A stretch of DNA of 64,000 nucleotides from Solea solea. Lineage: Eukaryota > Chordata > Actinopteri > Pleuronectiformes > Soleidae. The stretch covers positions 9,463,738 to 9,527,737 of the forward strand of contig NC_081137.1 in the NCBI RefSeq assembly GCF_958295425.1, given 5' to 3'. The notes beneath the pieces are model-generated. The model saw nothing but the letters and a program-made list of their open reading frames with translations. It did not search any database and was not told where the DNA came from. Shown here one piece after another: positions 22,955-33,347 of this stretch. The translations under genes and the position numbers were made by a program. How positions within the stretch are numbered: the first letter of the stretch is position 1; the number at the start of each line of letters is the position of its first letter.

Positions 22955-23643
22955 GACAACATTTGAGACACACCTGTGGATGTATTTTAAGGCACACCTG
23001 AAACGCACTGCTTCTTTGTGTAACATCATGGTCAAAAGAAATCAGCCAAGATATCAGGAAGAGAATTGTGGACTTGCACAAGTCTGGTTCATCCTTGGGT
23101 GCAATTTCCAGATGCCTGAAGGTGCCACGTTCATCTGTTCAAACAAGTATACACAAGTATAAACACCATGGGAATGTCCAGCCATCATACTGCTCAAGAA
23201 GGAGACGAGTTCTGTGTCCCAGAGATGAACATGCTTTGGTCCGAATTGTGCATATCAACCCAAGAACAAAAGCAAAAGACATTGTGAAAATGCTGGCTGA
23301 AGCTGGTAAGAGTGTGTCATTATTCACAGTGAAACGAGTGCTGTACCGACATGGGCTGAAAGCCACTCTGCCAGGAAGAAGCCATTACTCCAAAAGAAAC
23401 ATAAAAAAGCCAGATTACAGTTTGCAAATGCACACAGGGACAAAGACCTTAATTTTTGGAGACATGTCCTGTGGTCTGACGAAAATAAAATTAAACTGTT
23501 ATAATAATGACCATCGTTACATTTGGTGGAAAAAGGGGGAAGCTTACAAGCCTGAGAACACCATCCCAACTGTGAAATACGGGGCTGGCAGCATCATGTG
23601 GGGTTGTTTTGCTGCAGGAGGGATTGGTGCACTTCAGGAATAA
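22955..23643 (+). pseudogene. Tc1/mariner transposase, frameshifted and 3'-truncated
   Basis: The Tc1 leader (TTTTAAGGCACACCTG near 22985) precedes ATG 23028. After a small deletion right after the start, the frame reads IVDLHKSGSSLGAISRCLKV and SSVQTSIHKYKHHG (paired DNA-binding domain, helix-turn-helix), the GRPR-like RRRRVL basic motif, RTKAKDI, VSLFTVKRVLYRHGLKA, then the DDE domain start. At 23465-23480 the first catalytic segment (WSDE-N-K) is out of frame with the flanking sequence. PTVKYGAGSIMWGCFAAGG is intact, after which the Tc1 sequence stops and a LINE begins. Inactive. Confidence 0.9.
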
Positions 23644-23645
23644 AG

Positions 23646-24512
23646 TTGATGAGCCATACAATGAAGTTATGGGAAAGAGTAGTGGAAACTAGACTGAGAG
23701 CAGAAGTCAGCATTTGTGAGCAACAGTATGGTTTCATGCCTAGAAAGAGTACTACAGATGCAGTATTTGCATTAAGAATGCTGGTAGAGAAATACAGAGA
23801 AGGTCAGAGGGAGCTGCATTGTGCCTTTGTAGATCTGGAAAAAGCCTATGACAGGGTGCCGAGAGAGGAACTATAGTACTGTATGAGGAAGTCTGGAGTG
23901 GCAGAGAAGTATGTTAGACTGGTGCAGGACATGTATGCCAACTGTGAGACAGCGGTGAGGTGTGCTGTAGGTGTGACAGAGAAGTTCAAGGTGGAGGTGG
24001 GACTACATCAGGGTTCGACTCTGAATCCCTTCTTGTTTGCGGTGGTGATGGACAGACTGACAGATGAGGTTAGACAGGAATCTCCATGGACTATGATGTT
24101 TGCAGATGACATTGTGATCTGTGGTGAGAGCAGAGACCAGGTGGAGGAAAAGCTGGAGATATGCTCTAGAAAGGAGAGGAATGAAGGTTAGTCGCAGCAA
24201 GACAGAATATATGTGTGTGAATGAGAGGAACCCAAGTGGAACCATGAGGCTACAGGGAGTGGAGATAAAGAAGGTGGAGGATTTTAAGTATTTAGGGTCA
24301 ACAGTCCAGAGCAGTGGAGATTGTGGAAAAGAGGTGAAGAAACGTGTTCAAGCTGGTTGGAATGGGTGGAGAAAAGTGTCAGGGGTAATGTGTGATAAAA
24401 GAGTATCAGCCAGAAGGAATGGAAAGATATACAAGACAGTGGTGAGACCAGCGATGATGTATGGTCTAGAGACAGTGGCACTGAGGAAAAGGAAAAGGAA
24501 CAGCACATGTTA
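23646..24512 (+). pseudogene. RTE-like LINE reverse transcriptase fragment
   Basis: Plus strand, consecutive segments: KLWERVVETRLRAEVSICEQ, YGFMPRKSTTDAVFALRML, FVDLEKAYDRVPREEL (RT block with F-x-D-x2-K-A-Y-D), an in-frame TAG at about 23874, then GLHQGSTLNPFLFAVVMDRL, the catalytic MFADDIVICGES (24095-24125), and after a frame change RRGMKVSRSKTEYMCVNE and FKYLGSTVQSSG. Ends near 24510. These blocks match the RTE/BovB-type group; clade assignment is from recollection of the motif set. Both ends are truncated; the 5' break coincides with the end of the Tc1. Confidence 0.75.
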
Positions 24513-25079
24513 GATGTTTTGGAAATTGCTAACGTTACTATTGCTAACAGTGGTGTAAATAAAGATCAAAGTCAGCTATGGACTTTTCACAGGAGGCAGA
24601 CTTATTCCCAATAAGATCATTTGCACTTGTGTCATCCTCCTATTCCTCACATGTACTTCAGTCACTGGGATGACTAAATTAGATGTGCCACTGCTCAATT
24701 CATTATTCCAATAAGGTTGTTTTGTTCTGTAATATTTATTCACATGACCCCATCTTACTGCTCCATACTTCATATTTCATTTACTTTTGTAGTTTCTCAT
24801 AAAGATAATCATAACAATTGTCAGTATTATCCAGGATGTTTAGACATACAGTTCATCTACGGGAAATTTCAGACGAAAGAAAATTAACAGGAAAATGTAT
24901 GTCTTTACATGATGCTCAGAGGGAACACTATGAAGGAATATTTTTCAATTCACTATTACCTGCATCCCAAGCAAGGTAGATGTATGTTGAGGGTTCCCTT
25001 ATAGTCCCTTATTTTTTCAAACAGACAATATTTTTCTGTCAACCCAAAATATCTCAGAAACAGCGCCACCTGGCGGCCA
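24513..25079. other. Intergenic DNA, no supported gene
   Basis: AT-rich, no open frame with a recognisable domain. Confidence 0.5.
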
Positions 25080-25448
25080 ATCTGAGAACGGCAGCGAGAG
25101 AGAGAGAGAGAGAGAGAGATCAGAGCGCCCTCTTCTGTATCTGCTTCCTCACTACTGTCGTACTCTTACTGGCAGATATCATGAGCGCAGAGATCCACTG
25201 TCCCGCGCGTCATGGTTGTGTGGAAGCTGGCGGCTCAGTGGAGTGACGCGGATCTGTGTAGTCAGGGTGGGCAGGGAAAAATCTCTGCGGGGATTTTTCC
25301 ACACAACTCAGCAGTGAAGTGGCAACCGCTGCTGCCGTCTCACCTACTGGAGCTGTTTTGTTCCAAGTTGTTTCTGCTGACCAAGTGTGAAACAAGTGTC
25401 AGAGGGAGAGCGACTGATGTTTCTGCTGAACATGTAGCCGGCTGAGGA
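25080..25448 (+). promoter_or_regulatory. GC-rich leader/promoter region of the exon at 25449
   Basis: GC content and CpG density rise sharply here relative to both sides; contains a (GA)n tract (25096-25119) and short upstream open frames (ATG 25180, closed by TGA). No TATA box was identified. The location immediately upstream of a start codon and splice donor suggests a CpG-type promoter and 5' UTR. Confidence 0.5.
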
Positions 25449-25551
25449 ATGAGAGCAGCTGCGAGGCACCGGCGGCTCTGCCAGCGGTTCTGCTGCTGCG
25501 GAGTCGGACTGTTCGCCGTCATTTGGCTCGCACAGGTTCTCCAGACTCCAG
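25449..25551 (+). CDS. Probable first coding exon of an unidentified secreted or type II membrane protein
   Basis: ATG at 25449 (after an in-frame-context stop TGA at 25443) opens a 34-codon frame that runs into a consensus donor, CTCCAG/gtgaga, in phase 1. The peptide has a basic start (MRAAARHRRLCQRF) followed by a Cys-rich hydrophobic segment (CCCGVGLFAVIWLAQVLQ), the pattern of a signal peptide or a signal anchor as in Golgi glycosyltransferases. I do not recognise the gene. No second exon was identified before 29 kb, where hAT and LINE insertions occupy what would be intron 1. It could be a chance open frame, but the GC-rich leader and donor argue for a real exon. Confidence 0.5.
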
Positions 25552-26067
25552 GTGAGACCTTAATCTATATTAAGATTAATATATGTATAGACACGCAGCG
25601 CAGACTGCGTGTCGAACAACTTTAATCTTGGACACGGGAAGATAATGTGACGGCATGATTGTGTAAATGTGGTCTGTGATACATTTTAACAATGATTCCC
25701 TAGCATTCACATCAACTGTTGGAGAGGAACATCACTGCACTGAGAAGATGATCTCCTATCTTAAAATAATTTCGTGAGAGTTCATACATTCCGAGCATTA
25801 CTGCTTACACTTCCTCTCAGAGCTAAGGATCCACTTATGAATATTCCAAGATTGTATTGTCTTTATGAGACAAATAGGTTAAATAAGGTTTATTGTTGGC
25901 AATGTGTTCAGTTATACTTATAGAAATCGATTCATGCTAAGGTTTCCTTTTTATGTGGACATTTTTTACTTTTTCCACTGTAGTTTTCACTCAGTGTACT
26001 TAATTGTGTTTTTTTATGATTATCTCATTATATTTGATCAGAAAGTGAAATGCCTAATGCATATTGT
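25552..26067. other. Putative intron 1 sequence
   Basis: AT-rich, no features beyond the donor at 25552; ends at the 8-bp target duplication of the hAT at 26068. Confidence 0.4.
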
Positions 26068-27317
26068 CAGAGCCGGATTAAATAAATGGACTATACTAGG
26101 CAGACTGTATTTTTTGGGCCCCCCTCCATCGATGTTATTTATGAATTGAAATCTGAAACTTACCAAAGTTACTAATAAAAGTTAATTCACATTTTACATA
26201 GCGTAGTCTTTGGTTACAAGTTGGTTCTTTGTATGCCAACATAAGTCATGTGTCGTATATTAAACAGTCTATCAGACTATTTTTTGATTTTTATTACCGT
26301 ATTTATACGTTACTATAAGGATCTATTAAATGCTATTAAATTATCCTTATCTTATCCATTGCGAGTGTCATTGTTAAGGCAGTAGTACCAGTAAATCACC
26401 AATAGGTATCAGCATTGCTATGTAAACAGAGCAAATAAGATACATTTTGTAAGCTATTGCATTTTGCAGAAAATCTTAATTAAATGTGTTGATTAAATTG
26501 AATAGTTTAATAAGTAGTCAAATATACAAAGACCAATAAAATGTGCAGTAAGAGAAACTGCTGTAGTGGTAAAGAGATTTATTTTCATGGACAAGCATCA
26601 CCTCTCTTCCATTTTCTGGTATTCAACACTCAGCAGCTCAGCTCCTGGTCTGGACTGTTCAGCAGTTTTCTCCACTGGTCTGGATGGTGTACTGTGCAGT
26701 GTTGTTTTTGGAAGCCATTCTAGATTTAGTCTTAGTTTTAGTCTTTTGGACTAAAACGCTTATTAGTTTTAGTCACGTTTCAGTCATTTCTATATGTGAT
26801 AGTTTTAGTCCAATTTTAGTTGACGAAAACTCAAAAAAGTTTTAGTCAGTTTTAGGTTGTTTTTAAAAAAAAAAAAAAAATAAGTATAGTCTTTTAACAA
26901 ATCCATTTAGGTCAATAAGTATTGGAGATTACTGTTGGGCAGAAACCTTTAATCTCCATATTTAAAATTTTCAACAGTTTTTTCCATGAATTGATGCCGA
27001 CTTCATCATACAACAGTGTCACACATAAGTTTGACATGAAATTTCCTCCGCCGATCTAGATCGGTTTGGAAGGGCTCGGGGCGAAGGTGGTTTACAGCGA
27101 CCCCCCGCCCGGACCTCGCCGCGGACATGTGCACTCGCTGCGGCTTCTCCCGCCCGCCTGCCCCCAGCGCGACTGTCAATCATCAGAACGAGGAGCATTA
27201 ACCGTCTTGAAACACGGACCAAGTCATTTTTAGGTTTTGATTGTCCTTCTGTCTGGGCCCCCTGCCAATCGGGCCCTAGGCACGTGCCTAGTTTGCCTTT
27301 GCGTTAATCTGGCTCTG
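26068..27317. mobile_element. hAT non-autonomous transposon, 1250 bp, with 8-bp target duplication CATATTGT
   Basis: CATATTGT at 26060-26067 and again at 27318-27325. Termini CAGAGCCGGATTAA and, on the other strand, CAGAGCCAGATTAA (one mismatch), followed on both sides by a GGCCCTAG/ACTAGGC-like block. Interior contains TTTTAGTC-rich repeats (26714-26860), a poly(A) run at 26863-26880 and a GC-rich patch (27040-27180). No transposase recognised. Confidence 0.93.
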
Positions 27318-27510
27318 CATATTGTTAACATATCCACTTTTCGCTGTGGTTTGATTTCTCATCTGTCATGGTAACATAAACTTGACACAGCAAGAACAAT
27401 ATATCTATAAAAGGAGATGTACTTGCAGTTCATATAATAAAAAAAACACATTGATTTATAAAGCTCATATATTTGCACTGTTTTTCAGATTCTTATAAGC
27501 AAATAACCAG

Positions 27511-27583
27511 TGGTGGGCTGCCAGGGCCAGCAGGGCCTTCTCTGCTGGCCCTGACAATATCAAAAAAGTATTTTTTTTAATAC

Positions 27584-27614
<31 letters not shown>

Positions 27615-28600
27615 AACATTGCACATTTGGAAAATAATAATAATAATTATTATTATTATTATTATAATAGTAATAATTATAATAATATATATATATTTTT
27701 TAAAGAATAATCAAATTAATTTGTGTCTGAACGTGTCTGAATTCAATTACTTTTTCAGTATGTTATGATTATATTTCCAGAAAGAATATGGTTATTTTTT
27801 GTGAAGCTGAGCTGGATTTTCCATATGTCATTAAACGCATCATAGCTCCGTGGACCTGCTCTAGTAGTAATGCTGGCCTTTCGTTGAAGCTGCCATTTCC
27901 TATTTGGTTAACTTTGACTGACGTGTGTCGTCAGCCAATCAGAATTTGATGCATAGTGACAGAACGCCCCAGGCCCAGCGATGTGTCTGGCGCTAGCCCC
28001 CGCTGTTGTCATCAATGATGTTTGAACCTTTGGCGGGTTTTGAAGTAAGCTATGGCCACTGCATTAACACCACCGATCTATCATGTTTATGATCTCCTTC
28101 GTGTGCACTTTTCACGGTGATCGTTTGGAGAAAAGAAGGAAATTATTTCAAGAGGAAGACCTACACCGAAGAGGTACATCATTTACGGTAGTTCGAGTGT
28201 TAACGATAAATTGATAACATTTTTTAGAAGTGGTGAGGCAAAACAGTTGATCATAAATAGTGCCAGGGACGTATTCCCCGCGTAGCTGACACCTATGCTT
28301 ATGTGGAAGCTTGTTTTTGTGTCATATAGTGGCTTGTGAAATTGCGGTTGCTGAGTGTCATAACGGAAGATGTGGTGGTAATGATGCAGTAGCCTATAGA
28401 TGCGCAGTGGTGTGCGTGTCCGCTATGGTTGTTGCAGATCAACTGTCTCATGAATATAGTGTTTTGTATGTGGTTGTGTTTGCGCATGTTTTTTTTTTTT
28501 TACTGAAAGCCCTGACTGAAACCCCACGGTATGCTACTGCATCCTGTGATCGTTAACATGCATTCCACACACACATTCACTTCACAGATATACTTTCCAG
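27511..28600. mobile_element. Partial hAT-like element
   Basis: Begins CAGTGGTGGGCTGCCAGGG, a hAT-type terminus of a family whose ends contain 'gccagggccagcaggg', includes an (ATT)n microsatellite (27574-27690) and a CpG-richer part at 27900-28180 ending with a short open stretch (EKRRKLFQEEDLHR) before a GT donor. Right end not found; truncated by or merging into the L2 at 28609. Confidence 0.45.
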
Positions 28601-28608
28601 TTCATATT

Positions 28609-29540
28609 ACATTACATTACATGTCATTTAGCAGACGCTTTTATCCAAAGCGACTTACAATAAGTGCATTTAAACATTTGCGTACAAATAAGAGCTAGAA
28701 GTAAGTAAGAGCTTCAAGTAAACCAAACTATGAAGTGCTAGTCGTAAGTGCGATGTATAGGGTTTTTTTTTTGTCGTCGTCGTTATCGTCTTAGTCGAGG
28801 TAGAGTCGGAAGAAATGTGTTTTTAGTCGGCGGCGGAAGATGTGGAGGCTTTCCGCTGTCCGGATGTCGATGGGGAGCTCGTTCCACCATTTGGGAGCGA
28901 GGACAGTGAACAGTCTCGAGTTCTGTGAATGCCTCTGCGATCCTCTCAGTGAGGGGGCAGCGAGCCGGTTTGCCGATGCAGAGCGAAGTGGGCGGGGGTG
29001 TAGGTTTTGATCATGTCCTGGATGTAGGCTGGACCGGATCCGTTTGTAGCATGGAACGCAAGCACTAGAGTCTTGAAGCGGATGCGAGCAGCTACAGGAA
29101 GCCAGTGAAGGGAGCGGAGGAGAGGTGTAGTGTGGGAGAATTTTGGTAAGTTGAAGACCAGTCGAGCTGCTGCATTCTGGATGAGTTGCAGGGGTCGTAT
29201 GGCACACGCAGGGAGACCAGCCAGGAGGGAGTTGCAGTAATCCAAGCGTGAGATGACAAGAGCCTGGACCAGAACCTGTGCCGCCTTCTGGGTTAGAAGA
29301 GGCCGTATCCTTCTGATGTTGTGCAACATGTATCTGCAAGATCGAGCTGTTGCAGCAATGTTGGCAGTGAGGGAGAGATGGTCATCAAGTGTCACACCCA
29401 GGTTCCTTGCGGTATGAGACGGAGTGATCACAGAGTTGTCGAGGGTGATGGTTAGGTCTGTGGTGGGAGAGCCCTTTCCTGGGAGAAAAAGAAACTCAGT
29501 CTTGTTGAGATTGAGTTTCAGGTGATGGTCAGACATCCAC
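28609..29540 (-). mobile_element. L2-clade LINE, 5'-truncated, donor-type tail shared with the SINE at 14.3 kb
   Basis: Minus strand. The 3' tail at 28609-28659 carries (ACATT)n then TCATTTAGCAGACGCTTTTA. The coding part (29536-28791) has [75 protein letters not shown] and KWWNELPIDIRTAES, the L2 C-terminal region after the RT. There is a frameshift near 28960-29050. Everything 5' of about 29540, including the RT active site, is missing. Confidence 0.9.
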
Positions 29541-29659
29541 TGTCTTCATTTTCATATCTTCATTTTACCTCGCACTTCATCTTATACTATTAACGTGCAT
29601 TGTCTGCGGCTACTCACCTGTAAACACAGAAACACGGCTGCTGCTTCACGCACTGGTCC

Positions 29660-31600
29660 TTAAAACCCTGTAAAGCCCAAACCATTAAATAATTGACAGA
29701 AAATTCCAATTCTTTGAAACTGGACCCTTATTGGTCCTTCTGAACAAACACATTTTTTTTTTCCAATATCAATTTCCATATAGGAGTTTTAATTTGTATC
29801 ATATTTGATACATATTATTTTTTTTCTTGAACAAAAAATACACAAACAAATCCAACAAAAACACTGCAGCAATGGAACTGGCAGGGTGTAAGTGTGTAAG
29901 ACATAACATTTCAGTTATTTTTACTAATTTTGCGGATCACAACCATTTTATTTTGAGTGATGGTAGGCTTGAAAACAGTTTCTGTCCTTATTCAGACAAA
30001 GATGCACTCTGGAAGGGTTGAGGTCATTTTCAGGACAATATCTCCTGTAGCACCAACATCAGATTTCTCATGTCTGGATTTTCTCTCCCTTGGCACACAT
30101 CAAAGTCATAGAGATAGCCACTTTGGCCGGCACGTCCCCACATCTTGAACCTCCACTTGTGAGGTTTTCCTGGCATGTAGCATCGTAGATGTGTTTTTCC
30201 TTTAAAAGGCACCACATCAACAGTGTGACATTCTTCAGGAGGTATGCAAAGAAACTGTTGGTGTAGTTTCTCTAACCATAGCCTGAGTTTCCACACTTTA
30301 TCCTTCATCCTATCCAGGAATCGACCCCGTGACATCACATCACACACTGGGGGGTACCTTGTTTCCATCTCCCAGTAAGCTTGTACGTTGGGCATCTGTA
30401 CTAACCCCATGTGCTGCATGTACATACCCAGAATTTGCTCAATTTCTTGGGCATTTGTGTTCACTGACTTTCCAGTTTGTTTGTTTCTTCTGCAATTTCC
30501 TGTAGCATTTCCTCAGTCACAAAATCTTTGAAATACATATATGGTGTCCAGTCAAGCCTCTCTTCAGAGTCTTCCTCAACACATTCCACAAACTCAACAG
30601 ATGGAGGTTCAAACTGTTTTCTTCACCACCGATACTCCTTCTTTTTCACTTTGCCCCTTGCCAACTGCTTTGGTGTTGTGTCCTCTTCTGGGACTTCTGG
30701 GCCTTCATCATCATCATTACCATCTGGGTTTTCCTCTTCCTCATCATCACTACTATCTGGGTTTTCCCCAATCCTTGCAGTAGGAGTCCATTCCTCATCC
30801 TCCTCACCCTCATCATCATCTTCCCCGAGCTGCTCCATGTCACTTGAATTCCCATCCATAATCATCTTCAGAACATCTTCAACACTGTATTTTTTTGCCT
30901 TCTAAAACACACATGCACACAAAAAACTGATTATTGTGTATTTCTTCTTTGAATTGGTCAGTTTTTAGTGAAAATCAGTAAGCAAAACAAAGTTGCTATC
31001 AATCATACCATTGCAACACCTAACTAGTCATCAATCATCATGATACTGCCAGTTGCATATCTAATTTATTGCTCTTAATGTACCAAATAATGTAATTTAA
31101 ACATTTAATTAGTTTACTTGAAAAATAAAAAGTCTGTATGTTGCTTGATGTATTTATAATGCATGAAATACAATAAAATGACAATTGACTGATTTAGAGT
31201 TACATGACCTTATACACCCGCTGTATCAAATTTGATACGTCAAAACACGGTTTTACTAAACCATAGATTATGAAATATTAAGTAATTTCACATTGCATCA
31301 ACCCAGTAACTGTTCCTGTTAAGTAAATGTTTCACAAAAAAAAAGATTTTTTTTTCTTACCTTAACCTTTTCAAAATTGGCAAGGTTCTTCTGCAAATAC
31401 CACGTGTCCACTTCTTGGTTAATGGCAGTCTTGTAGCATGGCTGGAAAGCCCTCTAGTGAGCAGATTACTGCCCTCTGTATGATTATCTGTGTAATGCAT
31501 GTATATAATTGTATACATCGGGTTTTTCAGGGAAAAAATTGTCACACTGCTCATGTGGAGGGCTCAAAAACTCATGTATCACATATGATACGTTTGGCAA
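29660..31600 (-). pseudogene. piggyBac (PGBD3-like) transposase remnant
   Basis: Minus strand. 30865-30623 encodes a strongly acidic N-terminus (EEEENPDGNDDDEGPEVPEE). 30464-30030 encodes the DDE_Tnp_1_7-type core: MYMQHMGLVQMPNVQAYW, VMSRGRFLDRMKDKVWK, the first catalytic region TVDVVPFKGKTHLRCYMPG (one or more residues shorter than the usual VDE-x-MVPFKG) and KPHKWRFKMWGRAGQSGYLYD. The frame then shifts (GDIVLKMTSTLP continues in another frame) and the C-terminal half with the remaining catalytic residues is missing. A possible terminus CCCTGTAAAGCCC follows TTAA at about 29662; the opposite terminus is unclear, near 31600. Three copies of a 16-bp palindrome mark the region. Confidence 0.8.
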
Positions 31601-31628
31601 GGACCCTCACGGCTTCCCAACTGAGAAG

Positions 31629-31790
31629 GGTCCAGCTGCAGACTCACAGACCTCTACACGACTCACCCCGCCCACTGCACGACACACACCCTTACTGCAG
31701 GACACCCCCCCACTACACGACACACCCCCTCACACTACACGACACTCTGATTGGGTCACGGCGTCTGAAATGTGATGACGTTTACATTGG
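31629..31790 (+). repeat. Outer inverted repeat, left arm
   Basis: GGTCCAGCTGCAGAC then a run of CACGACACACCCC-like units. The right arm at 60640-60841 is its inverted copy, matching over about 160 bp with small indels. The pair encloses 29.2 kb; after subtracting the CACTA unit the enclosed element would be about 1.9 kb. Confidence 0.75.
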
Positions 31791-32737
31791 CGAAGAAGTA
31801 TGACGAGAGAGCACCCGAAAAACAACCAACACGGGAAAAACACAAAACGTGTTGTACTATAATAAAATGATGGAGGGAAAGATAAGAATAAATAAAAAAA
31901 CATTATGATATTGAACACTGTTTGAATAGTCATTATTTGTGTACATTAAATCAATTAAGTGTGGTTTATTAACCAGTAATGTCTGCATGCTGTAATGATA
32001 GCGATTGTAACAGCAAGCAAGATGCAGCAATTCTTTTCCTTTTTTTTCTTTTTTTCTTTTATTTATATGTACAGGTTATAACATTGAGACAGAGGGTCTC
32101 ATTTTCAACCAAAAAACCTATAAGATAAACTACATGGTCTTTATATATTAGTATTTATCTGTTTTTTAATCTTTTTAATGACTGAGAAGTTGCACACAGC
32201 TTTGCTAATTTGAAAACTTGTGACCTCAGTTCTACAATTGTTAAAATACAAGATTTGATGATGAATAACATTTTTCATGTTTAGAAATGAAAAGTTTTGT
32301 TGAATCACAGTCAACAGTGTCATTCGATTTAATTTATTTATTTATTTATTTTATATACTTTAGGACAGGGAAAGTCTTACAGGCAAATGCAGTCAAGTTC
32401 ATTACTACTTGATTCTGGATATCTTCCTGGAAATAGGTAACATCTTAATGATGTACTCAGCAGATCTCGTCTACTTAGCTGGACCACACTGGCACAGAAT
32501 TTTAGAAGGTTTTTTAGGTTAAAAACATGATCAAGTAGACTTTTATTAGTTCTAATCGTTGTTCTGTCCAGTTGAATAACATGTCAAACTACAGACTAAT
32601 AAGACATTCAATAAATGTAGGCCTAAATTAAACACACCTTGTTGTAACATACAGGTTGCCATGATGTTGGAAGTTTGCAAAAACAAATGAAATTATTCAA
32701 AACAGATTTTTTTTGGGGTCAGGATGACGTTATAACA
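31791..32737. other. AT-rich non-coding interval
   Basis: No open frame with a domain; short T-rich and TTTA-repeat tracts (32040-32065, 32330-32350). Confidence 0.5.
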
Positions 32738-32949
32738 TGATACTATATTGTATAAACGTGATAATTATATAAATGTAATACTATATTGTATCAACGTGAT
32801 AATAATGTCATATCATATAAACGTGATAATTATATAAACGTAATACTATATTGTATCATATAAACGTGATAATTATACTACACAAATGTGATACTATGTT
32901 ATAATTATATCATAAACGTGATAATTATATCATATAAACGTGATAATTA
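32738..32949 (+). repeat. AT-rich minisatellite, left part
   Basis: About ten imperfect copies of a ~20-22-bp unit such as ATAAACGTGATAATTATATC. The array resumes in the same orientation at 60224-60377, showing that the sequence between was inserted into it. Confidence 0.9.
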
Positions 32950-33347
32950 CACTGTAACAAATTGCTATAATTTCTACAGTAACATTTTACAGTAACTTCT
33001 TGTTCTGTCATTTTACAAAGTATAACTGTACACCGCAATGCATCATGGGTCCAAAATAATTACAGTAGCTGACAGCATTTTCCCACAGTAACATATTGTA
33101 AAATGACAGGCAAGTTGTATTCTGACTGTAGATGATGCGTATTACAGTTAAATACTGTTGATATCGGATTGCATTGAATTGAAAGAGGAGCACATGTGCT
33201 GAGGTGATGTTGGAAGAGATCCTGCTAAAAAATGACAAAATAATTAGATACTAAGAAAGTGAGATACAGGCTGAGACGATATGGGTTTTGCATTGTGACA
33301 AGATGTTTTTTTTACCCTTAATGATTTTTATTCTATTTTATTACCAG

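Noticed and set aside
26541..26754. Two overlapping 60-codon plus-strand frames inside the hAT at 26.1-27.3 kb
   Set aside because: Low-complexity, overlapping frames with no transposase motif.
27019..27222. Arg/Ala-rich minus-strand frame in a GC patch
   Set aside because: Composition-driven open frame in the GC-rich part of a non-autonomous hAT.
30477..30905. 142-codon plus-strand Ser-rich frame
   Set aside because: Antisense of the acidic piggyBac N-terminus; poly-Ser comes from reading GAT/GAA codons in reverse.
32738..32949. Regularly spaced short repeats that might suggest a CRISPR-like array
   Set aside because: Units are contiguous and imperfect with no unique spacers; this is a eukaryotic minisatellite.
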